DNA from: Acetatifactor sp.
Lineage (GTDB): Bacteria > Bacillota > Clostridia > Lachnospirales > Lachnospiraceae
Direction of reading: 5' to 3'
NCBI GenBank assembly: GCA_022511425.1
Contig: JAFLRO010000027.1
Coordinates: 1-33,386, forward strand
DNA length: 33,386 nt
Part shown: positions 1 through 8,211 of the stretch, one piece after another
How positions within the stretch are numbered: the stretch's first letter is position 1
Layout of the letters: each line of letters starts with the position of its first letter
Position numbers and translations under genes: made by a program
The notes under the pieces: model-generated
Databases searched by the model: none
Told to the model about the DNA's origin: nothing
The model's input: only the letters and a program-made list of their open reading frames with translations

Positions 1-84
1 TTATCATAGAAGACCTGTCGCTTATAGCTATTTACAGAAAAACTTTCATACTCTCTAAATTGGTGCGTAGCCCCTTTGTAGTAT

Positions 85-783
85 TTACCCCACCATATAT
101 CCTTTTCCCCATGCAACTTTCAGATAGTGGGGTCTTGCCGGATCTTCTTCGATCTTTTTGCGGATATGCCGAATGTGCACTGCTATGGTGTTATCCACCC
201 CTATGGGGCGCATACCCCATACTGCTTCATATATTTCATCACCTGAAAATACCCTTCCCTTTTCTTTGACAAGGAGCTGCAATATCTTATATTCCGTAGT
301 CGTGAGCCGTACTTCTCTGTTATTTACTGTTACTACTCGCTGAACATCGTCAACTTCAAGTCCATCGACCCGGAACACTTTCTCAATGTTGCTGCAGATA
401 GCTGTCATCTGTGTGTAGCGTCGTAGCTGACTTTTGATCCTGGCATAAACCTCTAGGGGATTTGCATCGGTACTGACAAAATCATCTGCCCCAGCGTCCA
501 GTGCCATGATTTTTACAGTCTCTGACTTCTGACCCGACAATACCACGACGGGAATTCGGGTCTTGCTCCGAATCTCTTTAAGCAGCCTGATACCATCCGT
601 CCAGTGCTCCTCATCCATAAAAATATCCAGCAAAATCAAGTGAATTCCGGTACAATAGGTTTGCCATTCCAATTTCTGCCCTGCCACAAGCTTATGTATA
701 TCGATTTCCTCTCCCACACAAAAAGAAGCCAGCTTTTCTGCAATGCCTGAACAATTACTATATACAAGTACATTTTTTCTCAT
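85..783 (-). CDS. OmpR/PhoB-family response regulator with degenerate receiver
   Basis: Likely a DNA-binding regulator at the end of the BlaI/BlaR1-like operon. Residues 1-115 have the receiver fold, with a candidate phospho-acceptor D53 in LLDIF. The C-terminal ~95 residues form an OmpR-type winged helix (VRLTTTEYKILQLLV, then DNTIAVHIRHIRKKIE and a GKGYMV ending). The receiver is odd. The acidic pair normally found after the first strand is absent (NVLVYSN), and the conserved Lys-Pro after the ADD motif is replaced by Thr-Asp (ADDFVSTDANP). Phosphorylation may therefore be altered or lost. The reading frame is open to a GTG at 828 that overlaps the stop of the upstream lipoprotein gene. I chose the ATG at 783 because the receiver begins there and GGGGGTG/GGAGAG precedes it. 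No histidine kinase is adjacent. The family is certain; the target is not known. Confidence 0.85.
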   Translation of the reverse strand: MRKNVLVYSNCSGIAEKLASFCVGEEIDIHKLVAGQKLEWQTYCTGIHLILLDIFMDEEHWTDGIRLLKEIRSKTRIPVVVLSGQKSETVKIMALDAGADDFVSTDANPLEVYARIKSQLRRYTQMTAICSNIEKVFRVDGLEVDDVQRVVTVNNREVRLTTTEYKILQLLVKEKGRVFSGDEIYEAVWGMRPIGVDNTIAVHIRHIRKKIEEDPARPHYLKVAWGKGYMVG

Positions 784-824
784 TTCTCTCCGCACCCCCA
801 TCTGTCCTATCTGTAGCTTTTCTC

Positions 825-1721
825 TCACCCGGAATAGGGAACCATATCAAAATATTCGTACTCACTGACACCGTCTATCATAATCTCATAGTCTTGTCTG
901 GTGTAGTGTATCTCCCCTTCCACACCGCTCAAATCCTGCCCATCCGTCTCCGTGCAAAACCAAGCAATGCCTTCGTTGTCAGTGGCTGTGATTCGCAGTC
1001 TGGTTCCCACAGGAAGCGTGGTTTCCTGACCGTCCAAAAGAACCGGCAGCTCCCTCATCACGGTCATGATCTGGCTCTCGAAGGCTTCTGTGTAATACAG
1101 TCCCTCCTGTCGCGTAAGCTCCCCCGTCTCACTGATGGAATATTGCATCTTTGGCCAGTAGGTTCCCAGGACATTTACCGTCTCCCTGAGCAATACGGAA
1201 TCTGTGTTCACAGTCTCAATACAGGCTCCCCCCACGGGCTCAGAGGCTCTGCGAAACTCCCCGTCCGTCAGTTCATACAGATGGGTCACATAATCAGCCG
1301 ACATGTAATCTGTGTCAAAAATCAGGTAAGTTTTCCTGCTTGACTGCCGGATCAGATAGCAGCTGATCAGCCACTCAAACCGCTCCTCCGTCTCTAATAC
1401 CTGCCCGTTGACCTCCACACAGACCGGAACCATCGTCTCATACTCTTCCTCCGCCACGCCCTGATAAATGCGCACTGTGTCCTCCGTCACGCCCTCCCGG
1501 GACAGATTCACCTGGATTTCGACCCCTATGGGGACCTCCGTCACCTTGGCCTCTTGCTGCGCGCTCCCTTCAGGAGAATCCAAGTCCTCCTGAGTATTCA
1601 CGGGCGTGTTTTCTCCCTCCTCGGAGAGCCCGCAGCTCCCCAACAGACTGGCACCTGCCAACAGAACAGCCATCCATACACCAACATATTTGCCAACATA
1701 TTTACCAACACATTTTTTCAT
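825..1721 (-). CDS. Lipoprotein with SH3-like C-terminal region
   Basis: A predicted exported lipoprotein of 298 residues. It has a basic N-terminus, a hydrophobic stretch (VWMAVLLAGASLLG) and a lipobox with the modified Cys at about position 30 (LGSCG). A Glu/Gln-rich linker follows. The mature part is mostly beta-type sequence. Residues ~225-280 (LPVGTRLRITATDNEGIAWF) resemble a bacterial SH3-like fold, which in exported proteins often binds cell wall; this is inference. I do not recognise the family. AAGGAGAG lies 6 nt before the ATG. It sits 54 nt after the BlaR1-like gene, and its stop overlaps the first possible start of the regulator, so it belongs to the same operon. The first codons contain a 12-bp tandem repeat that gives VGKYVGKYVG. 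Confidence 0.72.
   Translation of the reverse strand: MKKCVGKYVGKYVGVWMAVLLAGASLLGSCGLSEEGENTPVNTQEDLDSPEGSAQQEAKVTEVPIGVEIQVNLSREGVTEDTVRIYQGVAEEEYETMVPVCVEVNGQVLETEERFEWLISCYLIRQSSRKTYLIFDTDYMSADYVTHLYELTDGEFRRASEPVGGACIETVNTDSVLLRETVNVLGTYWPKMQYSISETGELTRQEGLYYTEAFESQIMTVMRELPVLLDGQETTLPVGTRLRITATDNEGIAWFCTETDGQDLSGVEGEIHYTRQDYEIMIDGVSEYEYFDMVPYSG
1684..1719. repeat. 12-bp tandem repeat in lipoprotein signal peptide
   Basis: Three near-identical 12-bp units (CCAACATATTTG, CCAACATATTTA, CCAACACATTTT) encode the repeated Val-Gly-Lys-Tyr at the start of the lipoprotein. The unit is a multiple of three, so copy number can change without a frameshift. Confidence 0.7.
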
Positions 1722-1775
1722 TACATTCTCTCCTTAAGTATCGAAAATCAGTCTTACATTCTTTCATGTCAACCC

Positions 1776-4700
1776 CTAATGCCGGGGATAATCGGGATAT
1801 GGTCCAAAGATATAGTTTACCTGAGTCAGGCCTTCGCTGTAATAAGTCATCTCGTAGTAAACGCCGGACTTAGCCCTTATCACGAAATTACGAAGAGCGG
1901 TATTGTCCTTCATATTCTCTTCTATAGAATCAATCGTCTCACCGTTTCCGGCTGCCTCGGCCCACCGCTCAAAATACCAGGCAGCAATTTCCTCATCACC
2001 AAGCTGCTCCAGATTGTCGGGGAACCGCTCAATTGACACAGGTGAACATGTCGGATCAAAAATCATATGCTGTATCTCACTGGAAAAACCCTTCAATGTG
2101 ACAGAACCTACCGACGCACCATAACACCTGCTGTAAAAAAAGTCCTCCTTCAGCAGCTCCTCTGCAGTCTGAGCAAAATACACCGTTCCATGATCTGTCA
2201 CCGTAAAGTAAGCCGTCTCCACCTTTGCCCCGCTCAATCGGTACAGCTCAATCAACGCCTGTTCCGCACAGTAGAGTATATTACCCAGAAGCTCGCCGCC
2301 GTAAATTTCATAATCCCAGTTGGCAATGGCCGGTAAGGAGAAACTTGTATTGACATAAATCAGATCCAATTCGTCTAGTTCCGCGGATGAAGAATAATTT
2401 ATCATCCCCCACCTCTCAAGCACCAACTGATTCTCCGCGTCCAGATAATAATGGCTGGTGGAGTACTGTTCGCCCCCATCATAGGTAGAGCTGACAATAC
2501 GCCTGTTTGCTTCATCCGTCTCCACATTGGCGATCATACCCACATAGACAAACTTCTGCAGCTCCACATCCCTCACAAAGCAATAATAGGGAGTATTATG
2601 GCTTCCCGTCCATGCCTGTATACAGAAATCCTGGACACCGTCAAAATTCAGATCCGTGACCAGAATACCACCATCCGGGGAATACGCTTCCAGATGCGGT
2701 ATGCCGTCTACAGAATAGCTGTCTCTACCTGCCTCCGTAAAATCAATCTCCTCCACCCATTGGCCCACATTGTCATGAACCCAGACCAGGCTGACACTGT
2801 CTGTCCGGTACCGTCCACTGCCCAGTAACGAACTTCCCATGAGCGACAGTTCATAAGTATTGCCATCTCCCAAATCGATGGGCACACGCTCTTCATAATA
2901 GTGGTAATAATCCATGCGTTCCATGTGAAGCTTGCCATCCTGTCCATTAAGGGTCAGGATCACGCCATCCGGGCACCATCTATTTATCATGCCCGTGTGA
3001 AGTAATAACCGGGGCAGTCCATCCCTCCCCTCCCCAATCTCTACCTTCCATATGGGCCGCTCATCGCTTCCCTCTCCACGGACATCTACGTCATAACCTA
3101 TGGCATCCCATGCCTCCTGCGATAAATCCACTGTCACATCCAGAGGCGCCTCATCGATGGACTCCAGACAGGTAATCCGCACACGGGAATTACCGGCTTT
3201 CTCAATGTGATAGGTCAGCGTAGGTATATATTTCTGCAGTCCGCCATTGGGATCCTCGCTGTCTCTGGGCTCCTTGATCATACCCCCGGGCAGTTCCATC
3301 TGCACATAACCTGCCGATGTCTTTTCAAAGAGTGCCATGGAACCAAAAGCGGTGGGGTCCGTACTGTAACCGTATTCCAGGGTGACGAGGATTTCCGGTG
3401 TTCCGTCCCCTGCCAGATCCACAGAGCGAATCTTTGGCTCTCCGCCGCCCATGTTATCAATCTGCAGCACATCACCGTTTCCGAACTCAATTCGATAATT
3501 TGCCACCGCCCAATCTTCAATATTTTCACGCCATACCCGGTCGATCAGTCCATCCCCGTCATAGTCCTGACCACCAAACCGGTCTCTGTCTATCTTGCTC
3601 CACTGAAGGCATTCGTCCAGATATCCAGTATAGTCACTGTACCCAAACACCCACTCTTCCACTTCCCCGGCTTCTTCCGAGTCTCCATATACACCATTGC
3701 CTCCCGTGCCCTCATTTGCTCCGGGCTCAGAATCAATTTTTGAACCGTAATTCTCTTCCCCTTGAGTACCTGCTGCTTTAGCCTGCATGTCACCCATCTC
3801 CTGCTGCACTCGTCTGCCGGTAAAGGTCATAGCCAGAAGAAGGACAATCAGCAATACCACTGCCGCCAGAGTACCAACTGTCTTTTTCGGCTGCTTCGCA
3901 ATCAACTCCAGACGCTCCCGCAGCTTTCGCTTACCACCGGACATGGTGGTCGCCAGGGTCACACTGCCAAAAGGCACATGCCCCTTAGCACAAAATTCCA
4001 AAAGCGCCATTCCATAGTCCTTACGCTGATCCTCTCCCAGCTGACGGATGGTCTCCTCGTCACAGGCCAGCTCCCCATCCTGCCTGGACAGAGATGCTGC
4101 CAGCCACACAAAGGGATTGTACCAGTGCAGACAGAGACACGCTGTCCGAACAAGAGACCATAAATTGTCACGATGCCCGTAATGTACCTTCTCATGACAG
4201 AGTACATAATACAGATTCTCTTGCGCCTCTGCTGCTCCGGGTGTCAGGTAGATGGCGGGATGAAAGATACCAAAGAGACAGGGGGTCCGCACTATCTTTG
4301 ATACATACACAGGCAGTTTTCCACATGGATTTTGGGAAAAGTCTGTACGGGAACGTCGAAGCCGCCTTGCATAGCTTAGGTTTACCGCTATGATCAGGAC
4401 AGCGCTCACAATCACTCCGTACAGCCAAATACGCAGCAAAGTTGCCGTTTTAAAGAATAGAAATCCCTCTTTTTCCGGGTTGCGAGAATTCACTTTGGAG
4501 CTAACTCTCCCCGGTTCTTCCGGGTCAGCCCGCAAAGCTTCCGGCATTCCTGTACTATCTTCCTGAGCGCCCAGACCGGTTTGATAATTGTTCGCATTGA
4601 CGTAGTCCTGCCCTATGTTTTTATTCGGCCAGTTCATTCCATCGTAAGTCGGTTCGGTATTCTCAACACCATCCATGTCGTTCGCCGGAGAATACATGGT

Positions 4701-4916
4701 ATCTGCACCTGCATTTACCCCTGCATTTTCTCCTGTGGGCAACAAATTCAGCACACTTACCGGACTGTCAAAAAAGGTCACCGGAATTAACAAGCGGATT
4801 GCCACCGCCAGCCATAGTGCATAGCGGACTCTCAAAGACAACCGCTTACGGAAGAGATACCGGATGACAGTCACAAACAAAATTAAGACACTGGAAGTTA
4901 TGATCCACTCAAGCAT
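1776..4916 (-). CDS. BlaR1/MecR1-like M56 membrane metalloprotease with large non-PBP outer domain
   Basis: Probable membrane signal protease that relieves repression by the BlaI-type partner upstream. The N-terminal half has paired membrane segments, then the gluzincin motif HEKVH (about residues 241-245) with a candidate third zinc ligand in GELACDE (about 282). A further membrane segment lies at ~345-365. In classical BlaR1 a penicillin-binding sensor of ~250 residues follows. Here there are ~680 residues without the serine-acylation motifs. They hold acidic repeats like FG-GAP/VCBS calcium-loop repeats (DYDGDGLIDR, DLAGDGTPEI, DLNFDGVQDF). The protein is about 1046 residues against ~590 for BlaR1. 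I chose the ATG at 4916, which overlaps the end of the repressor gene by 8 nt, because it starts at the first membrane helix. The ligand is unknown; beta-lactam sensing should not be assumed. Confidence 0.85.
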   Translation of the reverse strand: MLEWIITSSVLILFVTVIRYLFRKRLSLRVRYALWLAVAIRLLIPVTFFDSPVSVLNLLPTGENAGVNAGADTMYSPANDMDGVENTEPTYDGMNWPNKNIGQDYVNANNYQTGLGAQEDSTGMPEALRADPEEPGRVSSKVNSRNPEKEGFLFFKTATLLRIWLYGVIVSAVLIIAVNLSYARRLRRSRTDFSQNPCGKLPVYVSKIVRTPCLFGIFHPAIYLTPGAAEAQENLYYVLCHEKVHYGHRDNLWSLVRTACLCLHWYNPFVWLAASLSRQDGELACDEETIRQLGEDQRKDYGMALLEFCAKGHVPFGSVTLATTMSGGKRKLRERLELIAKQPKKTVGTLAAVVLLIVLLLAMTFTGRRVQQEMGDMQAKAAGTQGEENYGSKIDSEPGANEGTGGNGVYGDSEEAGEVEEWVFGYSDYTGYLDECLQWSKIDRDRFGGQDYDGDGLIDRVWRENIEDWAVANYRIEFGNGDVLQIDNMGGGEPKIRSVDLAGDGTPEILVTLEYGYSTDPTAFGSMALFEKTSAGYVQMELPGGMIKEPRDSEDPNGGLQKYIPTLTYHIEKAGNSRVRITCLESIDEAPLDVTVDLSQEAWDAIGYDVDVRGEGSDERPIWKVEIGEGRDGLPRLLLHTGMINRWCPDGVILTLNGQDGKLHMERMDYYHYYEERVPIDLGDGNTYELSLMGSSLLGSGRYRTDSVSLVWVHDNVGQWVEEIDFTEAGRDSYSVDGIPHLEAYSPDGGILVTDLNFDGVQDFCIQAWTGSHNTPYYCFVRDVELQKFVYVGMIANVETDEANRRIVSSTYDGGEQYSTSHYYLDAENQLVLERWGMINYSSSAELDELDLIYVNTSFSLPAIANWDYEIYGGELLGNILYCAEQALIELYRLSGAKVETAYFTVTDHGTVYFAQTAEELLKEDFFYSRCYGASVGSVTLKGFSSEIQHMIFDPTCSPVSIERFPDNLEQLGDEEIAAWYFERWAEAAGNGETIDSIEENMKDNTALRNFVIRAKSGVYYEMTYYSEGLTQVNYIFGPYPDYPRH

Positions 4917-5286
4917 CTCTGTCACCCTCAGCTTTCTCCAATAGTTGCCGTAATTCTGCAATCTCCTGCTCCGTCAGCTTCTGCCTCTCCACAAAACCGC
5001 TGACCAACAGGCTGATGCTTCCGTTATACACCCGATTCAAGAAGCTCTCCGTCTCCTTCCGGGCAGCCTCCTCCCGCTCAATCAGAGGTGCATATGTCTT
5101 CATCTGCCCGCTGTCCTCACAGGCGATCAGCCCCTTCTCAGTCATTCTCCGCAGCATAGTCAGGGTGGTACTCCTGCTCCATCCCGTCCTGGCTGCCATG
5201 TCCGTCACGATCTGACTGCCCACCTTGGGCGAGTACTCCCAAAGGCTCTCCATCAAATTCCACTCTGCCCCACTTAACTCCTTCAT
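4909..5286 (-). CDS. BlaI/MecI/CopY-family repressor
   Basis: Small winged-helix repressor of 125 residues, the usual size for the family. Residues 1-70 form the DNA-binding part (LSGAEWNLMESLWEYSP, then GWSRSTTLTMLRRMTEKGLI). The C-terminal half is a helical dimerisation region, which in this family is cut by, or responds to, the M56 protease. AGGAGGT lies 6 nt before the ATG at 5286. The reading frame runs upstream to 5307, but the ribosome site falls inside that extension. The next gene overlaps by 8 nt. The promoter just upstream carries two dyads of the BlaI type, so the gene should repress its own operon. Confidence 0.93.
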   Translation of the reverse strand: MKELSGAEWNLMESLWEYSPKVGSQIVTDMAARTGWSRSTTLTMLRRMTEKGLIACEDSGQMKTYAPLIEREEAARKETESFLNRVYNGSISLLVSGFVERQKLTEQEIAELRQLLEKAEGDRDA

Positions 5287-5342
5287 CCGACACCTCCTCT
5301 GTTCCATGATTTACATGTATCTTACATGATAATTGGATTATT

Positions 5343-5389
5343 GTTTACATTGTAACCATATTATATCTTATATTGTTTACTTTGTAAAC
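5343..5389 (-). promoter_or_regulatory. Autoregulated promoter with two BlaI-type operators
   Basis: On the minus strand TTTACA (5383-5388) and a perfect TATAAT (5360-5365) are separated by 17 bp. GTTTACTTTGTAAAC (5375-5389) is a perfect dyad over the -35 box. A second copy with one mismatch, GTTTACATTGTAACC (5343-5357), covers the expected transcription start. Their centres are 32 bp apart, about three helical turns. The TACA/TGTA core is what BlaI/MecI-family repressors bind. Confidence 0.85.
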
Positions 5390-5572
5390 AGCAAAAATAA
5401 AATTTTTTAAAGCTCCTTTTTTAAGCTCCTTTTTCAACCACATTTTTCTTTCGTGTCATTAAATGAAAGCATCATTGTATGTTTTATGTAGACATCCTAT
5501 TTCCCTACAACTCAGGGCATCACCGTACATAATTTATCTATCAAGGCTAAAAAAGTGGTTTTGCGGTGTCTT

Positions 5573-5644
5573 GTTTAAGAAAGTTTATGAACGGTTTAAG
5601 AATCGTTTAAGGTTCTTGTGAGGTGGAAATATAAGTGCTATAAA
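5573..5644 (+). promoter_or_regulatory. Activator-type direct repeats and promoter for the lipoprotein gene
   Basis: Four direct repeats beginning GTTTAAG or GTTTATG start at 5573, 5583, 5594 and 5605, so their spacing is 10-11 bp. They end just before TTGTGA (5616-5621), which lies 17 bp from TATAAA (5639-5644) with an upstream TG that makes an extended -10. Direct repeats with a helical period next to a weak -35 are typical of OmpR/PhoB-family activator sites. The degenerate regulator at 85-783 is a possible but unproven binder. Confidence 0.6.
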
Positions 5645-5726
5645 GAGAGGGAGATTCCCTGTATTATGATTTGATAAGTAATTAATATTGCTCTCGGTTA
5701 TGTAATAGAGCAAAGAGGTGACGTGA

Positions 5727-8018
5727 ATGAAAAAGATTACCGATTTTAAAAGAATTTGTCTGGTTTTTATCGCTATTATTCTGACAGCATGCGGTACGGT
5801 CAATGATATGGACACTCCAGTTTCTACCTCGCAGAATGTAGAATATGACTGGAAAACAAAAGGTTTTGTATTCGGTGATACTATAGATGAGAGTCCTCTG
5901 TTTATGGTGAATTATGAGAAGATAGATTATGTATATCCATTAGATGCTTTGACGTCTGAACACTTTCAGACTGTCTATGACAATGATTATTACATTTTGG
6001 ATTGTTATTATACTTCTCATGATACTATTAATATTTTTCAATGGATTAGTGATGAAACGGATACTTTGGAACCAATCACTTTGACTGCTGATCAATGGGG
6101 GATATCAGATGGGCATATATTGGGTATGGATGTGATTGAGCCTAGTCAGTGTGCCTTTTGGGTGTCCAGTGATTATATCGAAATGGACGGAAAACAAATG
6201 GCAGCCCAACATTATTATGTAGTGTACACCGATGTTCAAGGCAACCAACTTCAGAGTGTGGACATCATTGATACTTTGAGAGAACATGAAATTTGGAAAA
6301 GTCAGCCTATTACCTATGTAGGAACAGCAATTCATTGTGACAGCCAAGGAAATCTCTATCTACATGACCAGAACAACCATACAATATATCTGCTGAATCA
6401 AGAAGACGAATTGATTACAAGCTATTCCTATCAGCCCAGTGAGAACCACATTTTCGAATGCATCCGCGTCTCTGATGGTGAATTGATCTTTGTATGTGGT
6501 TCTCGTGAAGCTCCCACATTTGTATGGCTGGATCCTAATACGGGAACATCAAAGCAGTTGGCTGCAGCAGTCACAGGACTGGATCAGATTTGGAAATGGT
6601 ATGGATTGTATGGAGATACCCTGTACTGTGCCACGCGGAAACAACTGATTGGCTGGAATATTTCAACAGGCGATATGAAGATTTTGCTAAAGCTGGATGA
6701 AAACGCAGTTGAAGATGTGTATAACACATCACTGTTGAAAACAGGGGATAATTTCCGGCTTTTGGTCACTGAGAAAAGTAAAAGGTATGTGCTGACACTC
6801 TCCACGGAAGAACCGGCTATATCGGGGGAAATTGCATTTGTGAACATTTGCAGTGAAAATTCGTATCTGGCAGGGAGGGTGGTCAATTTCTCCAGAGAAA
6901 ATCCCAAGTATGGAATCAGCTATGAGGTTGCAGAGAGCAAAGATAGAGTTCTGATGGAGATGGCAACCGGGGAGGGACCGGATATTTTATATGTCTCCCG
7001 GGAGGATATGGATCATCTACAGACAAACGGAGTACTGGGAAATTTGAAGCTACTGCTCTCACAAGAAACTTTGGATGCCCTGCTGCCGGGAGCTGTGGAG
7101 ATGGGAACCTATGACAGAGAGCTTCTGGGGCTGCCGATTGCGGTGAATGTCAAGAGTCTGGTCACCAGCCAAAAGTACTGGCAGGGAAGTTCCTGGACCT
7201 TGGAGGATGTGTTGGCTATACTTAAAGAGCATAAAGAACTGACGGGGCTGTTCACAGATTTTTTCGGACAGGATAACTATTTCTATAACATGTATTTTCT
7301 GCTGGGGATGGATTTGGAACATTCATCCTTCCTTGTCAACGGAGAAGGCAGATTTGATTCACCTGAGTTTAAGGAAATATTGTCCTGGGTCAAGAAAAAG
7401 ACCAACAATAAAGACGGGTTCAGTTATAACGGACCTGTAGGAGAGGCGATTGCAAAGTCTTTGCAGGAGGGAGAATACTTGGGAATCGAGTTTACAGTGT
7501 CCGGTATGGCCGATTTTGGCAGTTACTATGCCAGAATGGGAGAAAGTTTTCAGCCAACAGGTTATCCCACAGAGACGGGAAGGGGTCATTATATGCAGCC
7601 TGTGGACGGAGGGGTGATAGTAGTCAATCAAAATGCCATGGAAAAAGACGGCATGAAAGAACTCCTGGAGTATCTGTTCTGCCTGGAGAGCCAGCAACGT
7701 ATCGGTTATCGCAACATAAGCGTCAGAATGGACATCCCGGAAAGTCAGCTGATATATATGGAAGACAAGGGGCAGTATTTCTGGGTTGATCCAGGCAGGC
7801 AAATGACCTTGCTTCCGGAAAAATATGACGGCACTTCCTATCTGGACGAGTATGTGGAGTTTTTGAGAAATGCAGTTCCTTACCCAACTTATTCGGATAA
7901 ACTTTTTAACATTATCATAGAAGAGGCTGACAGTTACTTCTATTCGAATAAAGATTTAGACGAGACGGCACGAGTCATACAGCAGAAGGTACAGTTGTAT
8001 TTAGACGAACAAAAATAG
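5727..8018 (+). CDS. Lipoprotein: propeller-like N-half fused to solute-binding-protein-like C-half
   Basis: Exported lipoprotein of 763 residues with a lipobox LTAC (Cys22). Residues ~30-370 are repetitive beta sequence with WD/PQQ-like blade features (GNLYLHDQNNHTIYLLN, DTLYCATRKQLIGWN, ILTLSTEEP-type strands). From ~375 onward it resembles a family-1 extracellular solute-binding protein (AGRVVNFSRENPKYGISYEV, GEGPDILYVS, LLGLPIAVNVKSLV, then a late conserved block around DGGVIVVNQNAMEKDGM). Binding proteins normally pair with ABC permeases, but none is adjacent, so a sensor role is more likely than uptake. AGAGGTGA precedes the ATG. It is monocistronic, with direct repeats and a promoter upstream and a GC-rich hairpin downstream. 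The ligand is unknown. Confidence 0.82.
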   Translation: MKKITDFKRICLVFIAIILTACGTVNDMDTPVSTSQNVEYDWKTKGFVFGDTIDESPLFMVNYEKIDYVYPLDALTSEHFQTVYDNDYYILDCYYTSHDTINIFQWISDETDTLEPITLTADQWGISDGHILGMDVIEPSQCAFWVSSDYIEMDGKQMAAQHYYVVYTDVQGNQLQSVDIIDTLREHEIWKSQPITYVGTAIHCDSQGNLYLHDQNNHTIYLLNQEDELITSYSYQPSENHIFECIRVSDGELIFVCGSREAPTFVWLDPNTGTSKQLAAAVTGLDQIWKWYGLYGDTLYCATRKQLIGWNISTGDMKILLKLDENAVEDVYNTSLLKTGDNFRLLVTEKSKRYVLTLSTEEPAISGEIAFVNICSENSYLAGRVVNFSRENPKYGISYEVAESKDRVLMEMATGEGPDILYVSREDMDHLQTNGVLGNLKLLLSQETLDALLPGAVEMGTYDRELLGLPIAVNVKSLVTSQKYWQGSSWTLEDVLAILKEHKELTGLFTDFFGQDNYFYNMYFLLGMDLEHSSFLVNGEGRFDSPEFKEILSWVKKKTNNKDGFSYNGPVGEAIAKSLQEGEYLGIEFTVSGMADFGSYYARMGESFQPTGYPTETGRGHYMQPVDGGVIVVNQNAMEKDGMKELLEYLFCLESQQRIGYRNISVRMDIPESQLIYMEDKGQYFWVDPGRQMTLLPEKYDGTSYLDEYVEFLRNAVPYPTYSDKLFNIIIEEADSYFYSNKDLDETARVIQQKVQLYLDEQK

Positions 8019-8024
8019 TAAAGC

Positions 8025-8047
8025 CGCGGGGTATCCAATCCCCGCGG
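8025..8047 (+). terminator. GC-rich hairpin after the lipoprotein gene
   Basis: A perfect 7-bp stem CCGCGGG/CCCGCGG encloses a 9-nt loop just after the stop at 8018. No T-run follows on the plus strand, so terminator function is likely but not certain. Confidence 0.55.
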
Positions 8048-8073
8048 TATAGCGCCAACCGTATCGCTGTTAT

Positions 8074-8195
8074 TTACTGCTCCTTCTCCTGGTTCTCCAA
8101 TGCTAATATGCGAACCACCTCTCGTTTCATCAGCAGCTTGCAGACATCCGGATGCGCTCTTTACGCTTTCCGGAAACTGCTCTCGTGCTATTCAC
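8074..8195 (-). pseudogene. Decayed fragment of a second Rpn-family protein
   Basis: Just after the intact Rpn-type gene the minus strand reads GKRKERIR. After a one-base shift it continues DVCKLLMKREVVRILALENQ and stops at 8074. The intact neighbour contains GKRSERIRDVCKVLKTGEM and then LRILALENQEH, so the same block occurs here in frameshifted form and without the rest of the protein. It looks like a remnant of a paralogous copy, or of a recombination event at the 3' end of the gene. Only about 40 codons are recognisable. Confidence 0.7.
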
Positions 8196-8211
8196 TTCGT
8201 AAAACAACAAG

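Noticed and set aside
1776..5286. Beta-lactam resistance operon
   Set aside because: Repressor and protease resemble BlaI/BlaR1, but there is no beta-lactamase or PBP2a gene and no penicillin-binding sensor domain.
5409..5436. Direct repeat AAGCTCCTTTTT, two copies
   Set aside because: Short, in an AT-rich gap, with no clear link to either promoter; probably chance or slippage.
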